A stretch of DNA of 64,000 nt from Oceanirhabdus seepicola (GTDB lineage: Bacteria > Bacillota > Clostridia > Clostridiales > Clostridiaceae): contig NZ_JAGSOJ010000006.1 of NCBI RefSeq assembly GCF_023684385.1, positions 186,001-250,000 of the forward strand, written 5' to 3'. Below, in pieces: positions 7,557-17,068 of the stretch (positions within the stretch are counted from its first letter, which is position 1; every line of letters begins with the position of its first letter). A program made the position numbers and the translations under genes. The notes below the pieces were generated by a model. It saw only the letters and a list, made by a program, of their open reading frames with translations, had not been told where the DNA came from and did not search any database.

Positions 7557-8564
7557 ATGTTTAAAAATAAAGAAATAATAGATATTTGTCATGAATTTGG
7601 TGTTATATGTAATCATATAAGTGATGTTATAGATACTTCACATAATGAAGAGGATAGAAGGTATAATTATAAGATTAATCATAAGTATTTTTTGAAGATA
7701 AATAGTTCAAAAGTAATTTCAGAAAGGTTTTTGAATGATATTGTTAAGCTTGTCAAAAGGTATAGAACCATTGGTACTTATTGTCCTGGTTTAATTAGAA
7801 GTAAATATGGTATGTTATCTTATGAATATAGGAAAGATGATACACAATACACTTGTTACATAGAAGAATGTGCTTTATATAGTTTTTATGAAGCAGGTGA
7901 ACAAGTAGATTATGAATTTAAAAAGACTGTTGTAAAACACCTTGGCAAGTTTGCTACCCAATTTACTGATGTAGATTTATCCCGTACGAGGTCCATGTGG
8001 TCTTTAATAGAACTAGGTCCTTTTGATACAGATAGAGATGAAAAGCAGGAAAATCTAGATATGCTTATTAATACACTACAAGGAGAGGGATATGATGAAG
8101 TAGCAGAAAAGTTAGTAGTATTAAATAAGGCATCTAGAAGTAGAATAGAGAGAAAACTTAGTAGATTGCCAAGGTGTGTATATCAGGGAGATTTGAATAA
8201 TAGTAATATTTTAGTTGATGATAGAGGGGAATTTAAAGGAATTATTGACTTTAATATGTTTGGCACAGAAGTTAATATCAACTGCTTTCTTAATGAAGCA
8301 ATGTATTACTTAACAATTGAAGATTTTAAAACGCTTACAGCAAAAGAAATATTTAATAAAATGGAAAAAGTTCAAGATAGCTTGATGATTGAAATACTAG
8401 AGAAATATACACTAAATAGCATAGAGCTTGAAGTTTTACACGATTATAAAAGAGTTATTTATATGTCTTTCTATCCAAATGTGATGTTATGGATTAATTT
8501 GATATCTAAACGTAAAATGGAAGGAAAGGTTATAGAGCTAATAAATATAATTTTGACGATGTAG
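7557..8564 (+). CDS. Aminoglycoside phosphotransferase-fold (APH/CotS-like) kinase
   Basis: A 335-residue protein of the APH/choline-kinase superfamily. The catalytic loop YQGDLNNSN matches the Brenner motif H-G-D-x-x-x-x-N, with Gln in place of His, and IIDFN matches the metal-binding D of the DFG-equivalent. The N-terminal lobe carries the expected lysine in KINHKYFLKIN. The substrate is unknown; resistance kinases, CotS spore-coat proteins and homoserine kinase-like enzymes all share this fold. An AAAGGAG site precedes the ATG. It is monocistronic and lies between the IS3 remnant and the tup operon. Confidence 0.7.
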   Translation: MFKNKEIIDICHEFGVICNHISDVIDTSHNEEDRRYNYKINHKYFLKINSSKVISERFLNDIVKLVKRYRTIGTYCPGLIRSKYGMLSYEYRKDDTQYTCYIEECALYSFYEAGEQVDYEFKKTVVKHLGKFATQFTDVDLSRTRSMWSLIELGPFDTDRDEKQENLDMLINTLQGEGYDEVAEKLVVLNKASRSRIERKLSRLPRCVYQGDLNNSNILVDDRGEFKGIIDFNMFGTEVNINCFLNEAMYYLTIEDFKTLTAKEIFNKMEKVQDSLMIEILEKYTLNSIELEVLHDYKRVIYMSFYPNVMLWINLISKRKMEGKVIELINIILTM

Positions 8565-8666
8565 AATTAATGTAAGATCAATACTAAGAACGAAATTACT
8601 TTTAGAGGTTTCTTTTTGTTTCTGGAGAAACATTAGCAATGAACATTAAAATTTAGAACGTTAAAG

Positions 8667-8695
8667 TTGAAAAGGTATTTTTATTGTGATATAAT
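8667..8695 (+). promoter_or_regulatory. Promoter of the tup operon
   Basis: -35 TTGAAA (8667-8672), a 17-bp spacer and -10 TATAAT (8690-8695), with an extended -10 TG at 8687-8688. This is the only strong promoter found upstream of tupA. Confidence 0.8.
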
Positions 8696-8757
8696 CCCAA
8701 TAAAATATAATAATAGCACTTATAATGAATGTGTTATGTAAAATAAGGGGAGAAATG

Positions 8758-9624
8758 ATGAGTAAAAAAAGTGTTTTTTTAAAAGTAGGACTAGTAATGA
8801 TGTTAGTAGCATCAATGTTTTCAGGATGTGCTAATAAAGATGAAGAATCACAATTAAATAAAGATCAAAAGTCAGGAAGTATAATATTATCTACAACTAC
8901 AAGTACAGAAAATAGTGGATTATTAGATGCTATACTACCAGATTTTACAGAAAAGACTGGAATAGATGTAAAAGTTGTAGCTGTTGGTACAGGAAAGGCT
9001 TTAACAATGGGAAGAGATGGTGAAGCAGATGTTTTGTTAGTTCATGCCAAATCTTCTGAAGAAGAGTTTGTTACTGAGGGACATGGAATTGAAAGATTTG
9101 ATGTTATGTACAATGATTTTGTACTAGTTGGTTCAAAGGATGATAAAGCGAACTTAAAAGAGCTTTCTCCTGATGATATAGTTAAAGCATTAAGTATTAT
9201 AAAAGAGGACAAGCATAAGTTTATAACTAGAGGAGATGATTCTGGAACTCATAAAAAAGAATTATCTTTTTGGAAAAGTAATAATATAACTCCAGAAGGA
9301 GATTGGTATGTATCAACTGGGCAAGGAATGGGCGCAACTCTTAATGTTGCAAATGAGCAATTAGGGTATACATTAACAGATAGAGCAACATATTTATCTA
9401 TGAAAGAGAATTTAGATTTAGAAATAATCGTAGAGGGTGATGAAAATCTATTCAACCAATATGGTGTTATACAAGTAAATCCTGATAAAAATGAAAAAAT
9501 AAATGCAGATAGTGCTAAGCAGTTTATTGATTGGATTTTAAGTGAGGAAACTCAAAAGCTTATTGGTGAGTTTGGAGTTGAGAAATTCGGTCAAAATTTA
9601 TTTAATCCTAATGCAAAAAAATAA
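8758..9624 (+). CDS. tupA: Tungstate ABC transporter substrate-binding lipoprotein
   Basis: A 288-residue lipoprotein: signal peptide with lipobox FSGC (Cys24), followed by a type II periplasmic-binding fold. The block LSTTTSTENSGLLDAILPDF and VVAVGTGKAL are hallmarks of TupA, which binds tungstate with high selectivity over molybdate. RGDDSGTHKKEL and TGQGMGATL are further family motifs. I choose ATG 8758 because AGGGGAG ends 5 bases before it; the ATG at 8755 is too close and the 8725 start has no site. It is the first gene of tupABC and sits next to cofactor genes and aor, which use tungsten. Confidence 0.95.
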   Translation: MSKKSVFLKVGLVMMLVASMFSGCANKDEESQLNKDQKSGSIILSTTTSTENSGLLDAILPDFTEKTGIDVKVVAVGTGKALTMGRDGEADVLLVHAKSSEEEFVTEGHGIERFDVMYNDFVLVGSKDDKANLKELSPDDIVKALSIIKEDKHKFITRGDDSGTHKKELSFWKSNNITPEGDWYVSTGQGMGATLNVANEQLGYTLTDRATYLSMKENLDLEIIVEGDENLFNQYGVIQVNPDKNEKINADSAKQFIDWILSEETQKLIGEFGVEKFGQNLFNPNAKK

Positions 9625-9726
9625 ATTTGAGAAAGAATATTTGAATATTACTGCTGGGCACATAGTGTTTAGCAGTAATAAATTTATATTCTTTAAAAAC
9701 AAAGGAGTAAGGGGAGCGGATATAAA

Positions 9727-10416
9727 TTGGAATATATTATAACAGGAATAAAAGAAGCTTTTGATTTGCTGCTGTCTTTTGATGGAGAGACCTATAAAAT
9801 AATTTTTTTATCAATTTATGTTTCCTTCTTTTCAACAATAATATCTTCTTTGATTGCTGTACCAATTGGACTTGTTTTTGCAACTAAAGAATTTAGATTG
9901 AAAAAATTATGGACTAGGATACTATATACTTTAATGGGTATTCCTCCTGTTGTAGTTGGACTTATAGTGTCACTCTTTCTATCTAGAAGAGGTCCATTGG
10001 GAGAGTTACAACTCATGTTTACTCCAACTGCTATGATTATTGCACAGTCAATTTTGGTTATCCCTATTATTACAGGAATAATATTTAATAATTTTAAAGA
10101 GAAGGCTGGAGAAATAATAAATGTTTCAAAAACATTAGGAGCTGGCAAATTTTATACATTCATATTATTAATTAATGAAATGAGAGTATATGTATTAATT
10201 GCATTAGTTACAGGGTTTGGAAGAGCGATTTCAGAAGTTGGTGCAGTTATGATAGTAGGAGGAAACATTAAAGGTCATACAAGAGTTATGACATCTTTTA
10301 TTGCAATGAATAATAGTATGGGGAATTACTCTCAATCTATTGCAATGGGATTTGTTTTACTAACATTATCATTTGTAACAAATTCTATGCTATACATGTT
10401 TGGTATGGAGGACTGA
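9727..10416 (+). CDS. tupB: Tungstate ABC transporter permease
   Basis: A 229-residue inner-membrane permease with about five or six membrane segments. The EAA loop region is visible as VSKTLGAGKFYTFILLI, where the ABC ATPase docks, and GFGRAISEVGAVMIVGGNI is typical of the molybdate/tungstate permease family. Translation should start at TTG 9727 behind AAGGGGAGCGG; no in-frame ATG is near. The stop is one base before the tupC ATG, so the two are coupled. Confidence 0.93.
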   Translation: MEYIITGIKEAFDLLLSFDGETYKIIFLSIYVSFFSTIISSLIAVPIGLVFATKEFRLKKLWTRILYTLMGIPPVVVGLIVSLFLSRRGPLGELQLMFTPTAMIIAQSILVIPIITGIIFNNFKEKAGEIINVSKTLGAGKFYTFILLINEMRVYVLIALVTGFGRAISEVGAVMIVGGNIKGHTRVMTSFIAMNNSMGNYSQSIAMGFVLLTLSFVTNSMLYMFGMED

Positions 10417-10417
10417 T

Positions 10418-11137
10418 ATGGACATCAAAGTAAGTAATTTAAAAAAACAGTATGGGAATAAAATTATTTTAGATATTGAAAAATTAGAGTTAAAATCAGG
10501 AAAAATTTATGGAATAATTGGACCTAATGGAGCAGGGAAAAGTACATTACTTAAAATTATAAGTGGTTTAGAAGAACCTACTGAAGGTGAGATTACTATA
10601 AATGGAGAAAAATTAGATAATATTAAAATGAAGCATATCACTTATTCAAATCAAAAACCTTATCTTTATAGGACCACTGTTTTTAATAATGTGTCCTATC
10701 CGCTAAAGTTCAGAAAAATTAATAAAGAGAATATTAATTCAACTGTAAATGACATTTTACGTGAATTTAAGATAGAGCATATTAAAGAACAGCAAGCTGT
10801 AAGATTATCAGGAGGAGAAACACAAAAAGTAGCATTAGCTAGAGCACTGGTATTTAACCCTAGATGTATACTTTTAGATGAACCTACAGCTAATATTGAT
10901 CCAGATTATATAGATCTTATAGAGAAAGCTGTTATAAAAAGAAATAAGAAAAATCACTGCACAATTCTAATAATTACTCATAATATCAGTCAAGCAAGAA
11001 GAATTTGTGATGAAATCATATTTTTAGATAAGGGCAAAGTAATAGAATTTGGAGATATGAAAGATATATTTACAAATTCAACAAATAACATCACTAGGAA
11101 ATTCTTAGATGCAGAGTATTGTGTTTTTAATAAATAG
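10418..11137 (+). CDS. tupC: Tungstate ABC transporter ATP-binding protein
   Basis: A 239-residue ABC ATPase with Walker A GPNGAGKST, signature LSGGETQ, Walker B CILLDEPTA and the switch His in IITHN. It powers TupB. The start at ATG 10418 follows GGAGG at 10408-10412 and the tupB stop; an in-frame start 18 bases further up lies inside tupB without its own site. Length is normal for a compact importer ATPase. A weak terminator follows, and the cofactor genes then begin. Confidence 0.93.
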   Translation: MDIKVSNLKKQYGNKIILDIEKLELKSGKIYGIIGPNGAGKSTLLKIISGLEEPTEGEITINGEKLDNIKMKHITYSNQKPYLYRTTVFNNVSYPLKFRKINKENINSTVNDILREFKIEHIKEQQAVRLSGGETQKVALARALVFNPRCILLDEPTANIDPDYIDLIEKAVIKRNKKNHCTILIITHNISQARRICDEIIFLDKGKVIEFGDMKDIFTNSTNNITRKFLDAEYCVFNK

Positions 11138-11163
11138 TAGAAAATCAGTAGAAATAATAAATC

Positions 11164-11187
11164 CACGTCTAAAACGTGTATTTTTTT
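11164..11187 (+). terminator. Weak terminator after tupC
   Basis: A short stem, CACGT/ACGTG (11164-11168 and 11174-11178), with a 5-base loop and seven T residues. The stem is only 5 bp, so read-through into moaB is likely. Confidence 0.5.
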
Positions 11188-11331
11188 GTAATTTATGTGT
11201 ATCATTATGGAACGAAAATAATAAAAATGTGTAATGGATTAATAATATGGCAAATGAATATAAAAAATGTGATATAATTATAAGAAAAGCGTGTTGTTTT
11301 AGAACAATTGGAAAATAAAGGTGGTATGGAT

Positions 11332-11823
11332 ATGATAAAGGCTGCAATTTTAACTATTAGTGACAAAGGAGCAAAAGGGGAAAGGATCGATGGAACAGGT
11401 CCAGCTGTTAGAAAAATACTAGAGGACAATGATTATAAGGTTGAATATTACAAAATAATTCCTGATGAAATAGATGAGATTGAAAAGGAACTTAAATATT
11501 TAAGTGATGAACTAAAAATAGAATTAGTTTTAACAAATGGAGGGACAGGCTTTTCGGAAAGAGATGTAACTCCAGAAGCAACTAGAAATGTTATTGAAAA
11601 GTACGTGCCAGGTATTGGTGAAGTAATGAGATTAAAATCCTTAGAAATAACTACTAAAGCAATGCTTTCAAGAGCAATTTCAGGAATAAGAAAGAAAACA
11701 CTAATTGTTAATTTACCAGGAAGTCCTAAGGGAGCTACAGAAAACCTAAGCTTTATTATCCCAGCACTTAAGCACGGGATTGAAATAATGATTGGAAAAG
11801 CATCAGAGTGTGCTAGAAAGTAA
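11332..11823 (+). CDS. moaB: MogA/MoaB family molybdopterin adenylyltransferase
   Basis: A 163-residue protein of the MogA/MoaB family, which adenylates molybdopterin (or the tungsten-bound form) before metal insertion by MoeA. The substrate-binding motifs NGGTGFSERDVTPEA and NLPGSPKGA are intact. The start at ATG 11332 is favoured by AGGTGG at 11319-11324; the ATG at 11326 is too close to that site and the upstream TTG is unsupported. An extended -10 TGATATAAT at 11270-11278 is the likely promoter. In W-using anaerobes the MoaB branch serves tungstopterin, which fits the tup and aor neighbours. Confidence 0.9.
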   Translation: MIKAAILTISDKGAKGERIDGTGPAVRKILEDNDYKVEYYKIIPDEIDEIEKELKYLSDELKIELVLTNGGTGFSERDVTPEATRNVIEKYVPGIGEVMRLKSLEITTKAMLSRAISGIRKKTLIVNLPGSPKGATENLSFIIPALKHGIEIMIGKASECARK

Positions 11824-11827
11824 TATA

Positions 11828-11847
11828 AGGCGTATGAAAATATGCCT
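11828..11847. repeat. Short palindrome, apparent minimal copy of the 15041/46195 repeat
   Basis: AGGCGTAT, then GAAA, then ATATGCCT: an 8-bp stem with one G-T pair and a GAAA loop, between moaB and moeA. Its ends match the outer ends of the longer palindromes at 15041 and 46195, as if the middle had been deleted. Confidence 0.55.
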
Positions 11848-11886
11848 AAAGCAATTGTAATCAAGCTAGTTAGGAGATGAAAAACA

Positions 11887-13116
11887 ATGGATCTGTTTAA
11901 AGTGATATCAGTGGATGAAGTTAAAAAAATGCTAAATGAAGCCTTTGAAAAAACAGTTGAATGTGAAGAAGTAGATATAAAAAAAGCTATAGGAAGGATT
12001 ATATCTAAAGATATAGTGTCTTCAATTAATCTTCCTTCTTTTAGGAGATCTACAGTAGATGGATATGCTGTAACTTCACGAGATACAGCAGGTGCTAGTG
12101 AATCTATACCTGCCATAATGACATTAAAAGGTGAGGTTATTATGGGAAAGGCGCCATTATGTAATCTCGCTTTACCAGGTGAATGCGTCTACGTGCCAAC
12201 AGGTGGAATGCTTCCAGAAGGAAGTGATGCAGTAGTTATGATCGAATATACAGACAAACTTGATGAAGAAACAATTCTAATAAATAGTCCAGTAGCCTAT
12301 GGAGATAATGTTGTACAAATAGGTGAAGATATAAAAAATGAAGAGAAAGTGTTGCAAAAAGGAACAAAGTTAAGACCTTATGAAATTGGGATGCTTTCTA
12401 GTTTGGGAATAGGTAATGTTCAGGTTTATAAAAAACCTAAGATAGCAATAATTTCCACAGGGGATGAGATTGTGGGATGTGATGAAAAGCCTAAACTTGG
12501 ACAAGTAAGAGATATAAATTCATATATTCTATCCTCTGCTGTACTTGAAGATGGTGGAGAACCTATCAATTATGGTGTAATAAAGGATAGTTTTGAAGAT
12601 TTGAAAAACACAGTAGATGATGCACTGGATAAATGTGATATTGTTCTTATTTCTGGTGGAAGTTCAGTAGGCAAAAAGGACCAGACTTTAAAAGTAATAA
12701 ATGCACTAGAAGAATCAGAAGTATTAGTACATGGAATATCAATTAAACCAGGTAAACCAACGATTATAGCAAAAACTGGTGATAAGGTAGTTTTTGGACT
12801 TCCAGGTCATCCCCTATCTTGTACAGTGGTGTATAAAGTAATTGTTAATCATTATATAAATAAGATTACTAATTATAAATATGAAGATTATCCTGTATTA
12901 TGTAAATTTCCAATTAATTATCACAGTGCTAAAGGAAGAGAAGAATATCTTCCAGTTATCTTGGAAAGTACTGAAAATGGAGAAATTATAGCTAATCCCG
13001 TCTTTAGTAAATCAGGGTTGATTACTGGTTTTACGAAAGCATGGGGTTACGTGAAAATCAATAAAAATGATGAAGGAATTAAAGAAGGACAAACAGTATA
13101 CGCATATAAGTTTTAA
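11887..13116 (+). CDS. moeA: Molybdopterin molybdenumtransferase (MoeA)
   Basis: A 409-residue MoeA, the enzyme that hydrolyses adenylated molybdopterin and inserts Mo or W. Visible motifs are the N-terminal RSTVDGYAV, the central ISTGDEIV, the catalytic-domain SGGSSVGKKDQT, and KPGKPT followed by VFGLPGHPLSC. The ATG has GGAGATGAAAA upstream. It is followed 13 bases later by a second MoeA fused to a binding domain. Paired MoeA paralogues in W-users are often read as one for each metal; which is which cannot be told here. Confidence 0.95.
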   Translation: MDLFKVISVDEVKKMLNEAFEKTVECEEVDIKKAIGRIISKDIVSSINLPSFRRSTVDGYAVTSRDTAGASESIPAIMTLKGEVIMGKAPLCNLALPGECVYVPTGGMLPEGSDAVVMIEYTDKLDEETILINSPVAYGDNVVQIGEDIKNEEKVLQKGTKLRPYEIGMLSSLGIGNVQVYKKPKIAIISTGDEIVGCDEKPKLGQVRDINSYILSSAVLEDGGEPINYGVIKDSFEDLKNTVDDALDKCDIVLISGGSSVGKKDQTLKVINALEESEVLVHGISIKPGKPTIIAKTGDKVVFGLPGHPLSCTVVYKVIVNHYINKITNYKYEDYPVLCKFPINYHSAKGREEYLPVILESTENGEIIANPVFSKSGLITGFTKAWGYVKINKNDEGIKEGQTVYAYKF

Positions 13117-13129
13117 TGGAGGTGCAAAA

Positions 13130-15037
13130 ATGGCTCAAAAAGTTTATTTATCAAATTATGAATTAGAAGATGCAATAAAAATGTATTTTAATAAACTAAC
13201 TAACTTAAGAAAAGAAAAAGAGATGGTTAATACTTGGGATGCTAATGGAAGAGTTACATCAGAAGCAATATATTCTCTAATGTCATCTCCCTTTTATAAT
13301 TCATCCGCTATGGATGGCATTGCAGTTAAAAGTTCCGCCACAATAGGCGCAACAGATAGAAACCAAATAGTTCTTGAAGAAGGTAAAGAATACATAGTAG
13401 TAGATACTGGTGATCCTATTCCAAAGGAATTTGATAGTGTAATCATGATTGAGGATTTGATAAGAGTAGACGATAATAAAGTGAAAATTTATAAGAGTGC
13501 AGTCCCATGGCAGCATATAAGAGCACTTGGTGAGGATATAGTTGAAAATCAACTTATAATTCCTTCAAATCATAAAATTAGACCTGTTGATTTAGGTGCT
13601 ATGATTGCTGGGGGAGTAAATAAAGTAGAAGTCTATAAAAGGCCAAGAGTTGGAATTATTCCTACAGGAACTGAAATTGTTGAGCCAGGAACAGAACTTA
13701 AAGTGGGGGATATTATAGAATTCAATACGAGAACATTTAGCGCTCAGGTTGAAAATTGGGGTGGTAAACCTAATAGATATAATATTGTGGATGATGTTTA
13801 TGAAGATATTAAAAAATCAGTAAAGACAGCAGCGGAAGAGAATGATGTTGTTCTGATTAATGCGGGTTCATCTGCAGGTCGTGAAGATTATACAGCTAAG
13901 GTAATTGAGGAATTGGGAGAAGTTGTACTTCATGGGGTTGCTATAAAACCTGGTAAGCCTGTTATTCTAGGAATTGTAGATAATAAACCTGTGATAGGAA
14001 TTCCAGGTTATCCCGTATCTGCTTACTTTATTATGGAGCTTATAGTAAAGAAGCTTATAGAGAGTTATCAAGGAATAGAAAGTAAAGCTTTAAAAGAAGT
14101 AAAAGCCACGTTATCTAGAAGAGTAATGTCTTCACTTAAACATTTAGAATTTGTAAGAATGAAACTAGGGTATGTTGGAAATAAACTTATAGCAACACCA
14201 CTAACTAGAGGGGCAGGAGCTACTATGTCATTAGTTCGTGCAGATGGAATACTTGAAATTCCTCAAAGTAGTGAAGGGATTGAAGCGGGAGAAGAAATAA
14301 AGGTTAAACTTTTAAAAGAAGAAGAAGATATAAAAAATACAATCGTATGTATAGGTAGTCATGATCCAATTATAGATATTATTTCAGATTTTATTCATAT
14401 GAGAAATAAAGAGTACTATTTATCTTCTGCACATGTTGGAAGTATGGGTGGAATTATGGCTCTCAAAAAGGAAGAAACGCATATTGCACCAATACATCTT
14501 TTGGATATGGAATCAGGAGAATATAATACTTCCTATGTTAAAAAGTATTTGCCAGATAAAAATATTTACTTAATTAAAGGAGTAAAAAGATTACAAGGAT
14601 TAATAGTGAAAAAAGGAAACCCACTAAATATTAAAGGTTTTAAGGATATTGCAGATGGTAATAAGAAATTCGTAAATAGACAAAGAGGATCTGGAACAAG
14701 ATTATTGCTTGATTATAATCTTAAAAAACTTGGAATTAATCCTAATGAAATATTAGGTTATGAAAGAGAAGAATTTACTCATCTATCAGTCGCTGCAGCA
14801 GTAGCTGCGGGAGATGTTGATTGTGGACTTGGTGTTTATTCAGCTGCTGAAATGATGGATCTTGATTTTATCCCACTATGTAAGGAAGAGTACGATGTAG
14901 CTGTGCCTGAAGAGTATCTTGAAATGGATATAATTAAGGAATTTATTAAAGTAATTAAAAGTGAAGAATTTAGTAAAGAGTTGGACAGGCTAGGTGGATA
15001 TGAATATTCCAGTATTGGTGAGATTGTCAAAATATAA
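13130..15037 (+). CDS. MoeA fused to a periplasmic-binding-protein-like domain
   Basis: A 635-residue fusion. Residues 1-400 are a complete MoeA (SSAMDGIAV, IPTGTEIV, NAGSSAGREDYT, KPGKPV, GIPGYPVSAY). Residues 420-635 are a PBP-like (PF12727-type) domain with RQRGSGTRLLLDY and VAAAVAAGDVDCGLG, which binds small oxyanions or ligands in related proteins. The fusion suggests metal sensing or delivery during insertion. The start ATG 13130 follows GGAGGTG; an upstream in-frame start would overlap moeA. The long palindromic repeat at 15041 separates it from moaA. Confidence 0.9.
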   Translation: MAQKVYLSNYELEDAIKMYFNKLTNLRKEKEMVNTWDANGRVTSEAIYSLMSSPFYNSSAMDGIAVKSSATIGATDRNQIVLEEGKEYIVVDTGDPIPKEFDSVIMIEDLIRVDDNKVKIYKSAVPWQHIRALGEDIVENQLIIPSNHKIRPVDLGAMIAGGVNKVEVYKRPRVGIIPTGTEIVEPGTELKVGDIIEFNTRTFSAQVENWGGKPNRYNIVDDVYEDIKKSVKTAAEENDVVLINAGSSAGREDYTAKVIEELGEVVLHGVAIKPGKPVILGIVDNKPVIGIPGYPVSAYFIMELIVKKLIESYQGIESKALKEVKATLSRRVMSSLKHLEFVRMKLGYVGNKLIATPLTRGAGATMSLVRADGILEIPQSSEGIEAGEEIKVKLLKEEEDIKNTIVCIGSHDPIIDIISDFIHMRNKEYYLSSAHVGSMGGIMALKKEETHIAPIHLLDMESGEYNTSYVKKYLPDKNIYLIKGVKRLQGLIVKKGNPLNIKGFKDIADGNKKFVNRQRGSGTRLLLDYNLKKLGINPNEILGYEREEFTHLSVAAAVAAGDVDCGLGVYSAAEMMDLDFIPLCKEEYDVAVPEEYLEMDIIKEFIKVIKSEEFSKELDRLGGYEYSSIGEIVKI

Positions 15038-15040
15038 TGA

Positions 15041-15100
15041 TTAGGTATATGAAAATAAATAACTAGTATACTGACCAGTTATTTATTTGAATATGCCTTA
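15041..15100. repeat. Palindromic intergenic repeat ahead of moaA
   Basis: A 60-base imperfect palindrome: the left arm from 15041 (containing GAAAATAAATAAC) pairs with the right arm ending 15100 (containing GTTATTTATTTGAATATGCC), about 22 of 27 positions matching around a 6-7 base loop. A related copy lies at 46195-46264, a half copy at 60915-60937 and a minimal one at 11828-11847. Its right end is 12 bases before moaA, immediately before the ribosome binding site. Confidence 0.8.
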
Positions 15101-15112
15101 AGGAGATAAAAT

Positions 15113-16072
15113 ATGATAGATAAGAAAGGTAGAAAAATAAATTATCTAAGGGTTTCTTTGACTGATAGATGTAACCTAAGGTGTGTTTACTGTATGCCAG
15201 AAGAAGGAATAATTAAAAAAACACATGATGATATATTTCGTTTTCAAGATATATTGAAGGTAATAAAAGCGGCTTCTGTTCTTGGTGTGAATAAGGTTAG
15301 ATTTACAGGGGGAGAACCTCTAATTGTAAAAGGAATTGATAAACTAATATATGAAACTTCAAAAATTCAAGGAATTAATGATATATCATTATCAACTAAT
15401 GGAATACTTCTTAGTGATACAGTTCAGGAGTTGAAAAAAGCAGGACTGAATAGAGTTAATATAAGTCTTGATACTTTAGATAGAGAAAAATATAAAGAAA
15501 TAACTAGAGGTGGAGATTTAAATAAAGTAATGGATGCAATTGATAAATGTCTTACTTTAGGAGTTAAACCTGTAAAAATAAATGCTGTACTTATGAAAGG
15601 ATTTAATGATGATGAAATAGAAAGTTTTATAAATTTAACTAAGGATAGTCCTATTCATGTTAGATTTATAGAACTTATGCCTATTGGTGAAGGAGTAAAA
15701 TTCTTTAATGATTCTTTTATGTCATCAAAAGAGGTAATAAAAAGATATCCTCAACTGATTCCAGTAGAAAGAGAGGAATTTAGTACAGCTGAGTTATATA
15801 AGCTTCAAGGTGGTATTGGGAAAGTTGGATTTATAAATCCATTAAGTTGTAAATTCTGCAGTGAGTGTAACAGAATAAGACTTACATCAGAAGGTGGAAT
15901 AAAACCATGTTTACATTCTGAACAGGAATATAATATTAAAAAGTATGTTAATAATGAAGCTTTATTGATAAAAGAACTTGAAAATATTATGTACAATAAA
16001 CCTTTAGAGCATCATCTTGGAGAGGGAAAATTAAGCGGTAGTAAAAAAATGATGTTTCAAATAGGAGGATAA
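15113..16072 (+). CDS. moaA: GTP 3',8-cyclase (MoaA)
   Basis: A 319-residue radical SAM enzyme that carries out the first step of molybdopterin synthesis, GTP to 3',8-cyclo-GTP. The N-terminal [4Fe-4S] cluster motif is Cys20-x3-Cys24-x2-Cys27 in DRCNLRCVYCMPE, and the C-terminal cluster is Cys249-x2-Cys252-x13-Cys266, both complete. FTGGEPL and NISLDTL are the expected SAM and substrate regions. Length is normal. AAGGAGAT precedes the ATG. moaC follows 7 bases later, so cyclic pyranopterin monophosphate is made from one transcript. Confidence 0.97.
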   Translation: MIDKKGRKINYLRVSLTDRCNLRCVYCMPEEGIIKKTHDDIFRFQDILKVIKAASVLGVNKVRFTGGEPLIVKGIDKLIYETSKIQGINDISLSTNGILLSDTVQELKKAGLNRVNISLDTLDREKYKEITRGGDLNKVMDAIDKCLTLGVKPVKINAVLMKGFNDDEIESFINLTKDSPIHVRFIELMPIGEGVKFFNDSFMSSKEVIKRYPQLIPVEREEFSTAELYKLQGGIGKVGFINPLSCKFCSECNRIRLTSEGGIKPCLHSEQEYNIKKYVNNEALLIKELENIMYNKPLEHHLGEGKLSGSKKMMFQIGG

Positions 16073-16079
16073 GTAGAAA

Positions 16080-16565
16080 ATGGCAGTTAAAGAAGTTCTA
16101 ACTCACATAAATCAAGAAGGCAGAGCAAAAATGGTTGATGTTAGTGAAAAATCACAAACAAAGAGAGAAGCAATTGCATCAGGTAAGATATATATGAAAA
16201 AAGAAACACTTGAAAGAATTAAGGAAGGAACAATGAAAAAGGGTGATGTGCTTTCCGTGGCTCAAGTGGGTGGAATAATGGGTGCAAAAAAAACATCAGA
16301 TTTTATTCCAATGTGCCATCCAATTATGATATCTGGATGTGACATTAGTTTTAAGTTAGATCATGAAAATAATAAGATTGATATAATTGCAACTGCTAAA
16401 ACAATTGGACAAACTGGTATTGAGATGGAGGCATTAACAGCAGTCTCTGTAGCTGCGCTTACAATATATGATATGTGTAAGGCAATTGATAGAGAAATGG
16501 TTATATCTGATATTAAATTATTGGAAAAAAGTGGTGGAAAATCAGGCGATTTTATTGCTGAATAA
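16080..16565 (+). CDS. moaC: Cyclic pyranopterin monophosphate synthase (MoaC)
   Basis: A 161-residue MoaC, partner of MoaA: converts 3',8-cyclo-GTP to cPMP. The family blocks are KMVDVSEKSQTKREA, MCHPIMISG (active-site Cys-His), TGIEMEALTAVSVAALTIYD and DMCKAIDREM. Length is full. GGAGG in the moaA tail provides the ribosome binding site. Both MOSC genes follow on the same strand. Confidence 0.97.
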   Translation: MAVKEVLTHINQEGRAKMVDVSEKSQTKREAIASGKIYMKKETLERIKEGTMKKGDVLSVAQVGGIMGAKKTSDFIPMCHPIMISGCDISFKLDHENNKIDIIATAKTIGQTGIEMEALTAVSVAALTIYDMCKAIDREMVISDIKLLEKSGGKSGDFIAE

Positions 16566-16583
16566 TATATAGGAGGAATATTT

Positions 16584-17015
16584 ATGGCTAAGGTAATAGC
16601 AATTAATATTAGTGAAAAAAAGGGAGTTATCAAGAAACCTATTGAGAAAGGATTATTTAAGGTTGATCATGGACTAGAAGGAGATGCTCATGCAGGAAAC
16701 TGGCATAGACAGGTGAGTTTACTTGGGCAAGAGAGTATTAATAAAATGCTTGAGAAAGGGATTAAAGACTTAACTCCTGGAATATTTGCTGAGAATATTA
16801 CTACTGAGGGGATTGTCTTATATGAACTTCCTGTAGGAACTAAATTAAGAATTGGAGAGACTGAGATGGAAGTTACTCAAATAGGAAAAGAGTGTCATCA
16901 AGGTTGTGAAATACGAAAATTAACAGGTGATTGTGTCATGCCTAGAGAAGGAATCTTTACAAAAGTACTTAAAGAAGGTTTTATAAAAGCTGGAGACGAA
17001 ATTGAAATTATTTAA
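16584..17015 (+). CDS. MOSC domain protein
   Basis: A 143-residue single-domain MOSC protein. Seen: GLEGDAHAG, QVSLLGQES, FAENITTEG and GKECHQGCEIRKLTG, where the Cys pair is typical of the domain. MOSC domains in Moco sulfurases and YiiM-like proteins bind or transfer the sulfurated metal cofactor, and small ones are thought to be cofactor carriers. A dedicated tungstopterin carrier or maturation role for AOR is inferred from position. It has an AGGAGG site and is a near length-match of the next gene, suggesting duplication. Confidence 0.88.
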   Translation: MAKVIAINISEKKGVIKKPIEKGLFKVDHGLEGDAHAGNWHRQVSLLGQESINKMLEKGIKDLTPGIFAENITTEGIVLYELPVGTKLRIGETEMEVTQIGKECHQGCEIRKLTGDCVMPREGIFTKVLKEGFIKAGDEIEII

Positions 17016-17068
17016 ATGTATTTAAAATGAGGGTTATAGATTAAATTATTCTAAGGAAGTTAATTATC

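Noticed and set aside
9542..9742. 66-codon frame between tupA and tupB
   Set aside because: Overlaps tupA in another frame and has no family features; the tupB TTG start explains the region.
11448..12116. 222-codon open frame on the minus strand across moaB/moeA
   Set aside because: It is antisense to two clear genes, has no ribosome binding site, and its Ser/Ile-rich content mirrors the coding strand.
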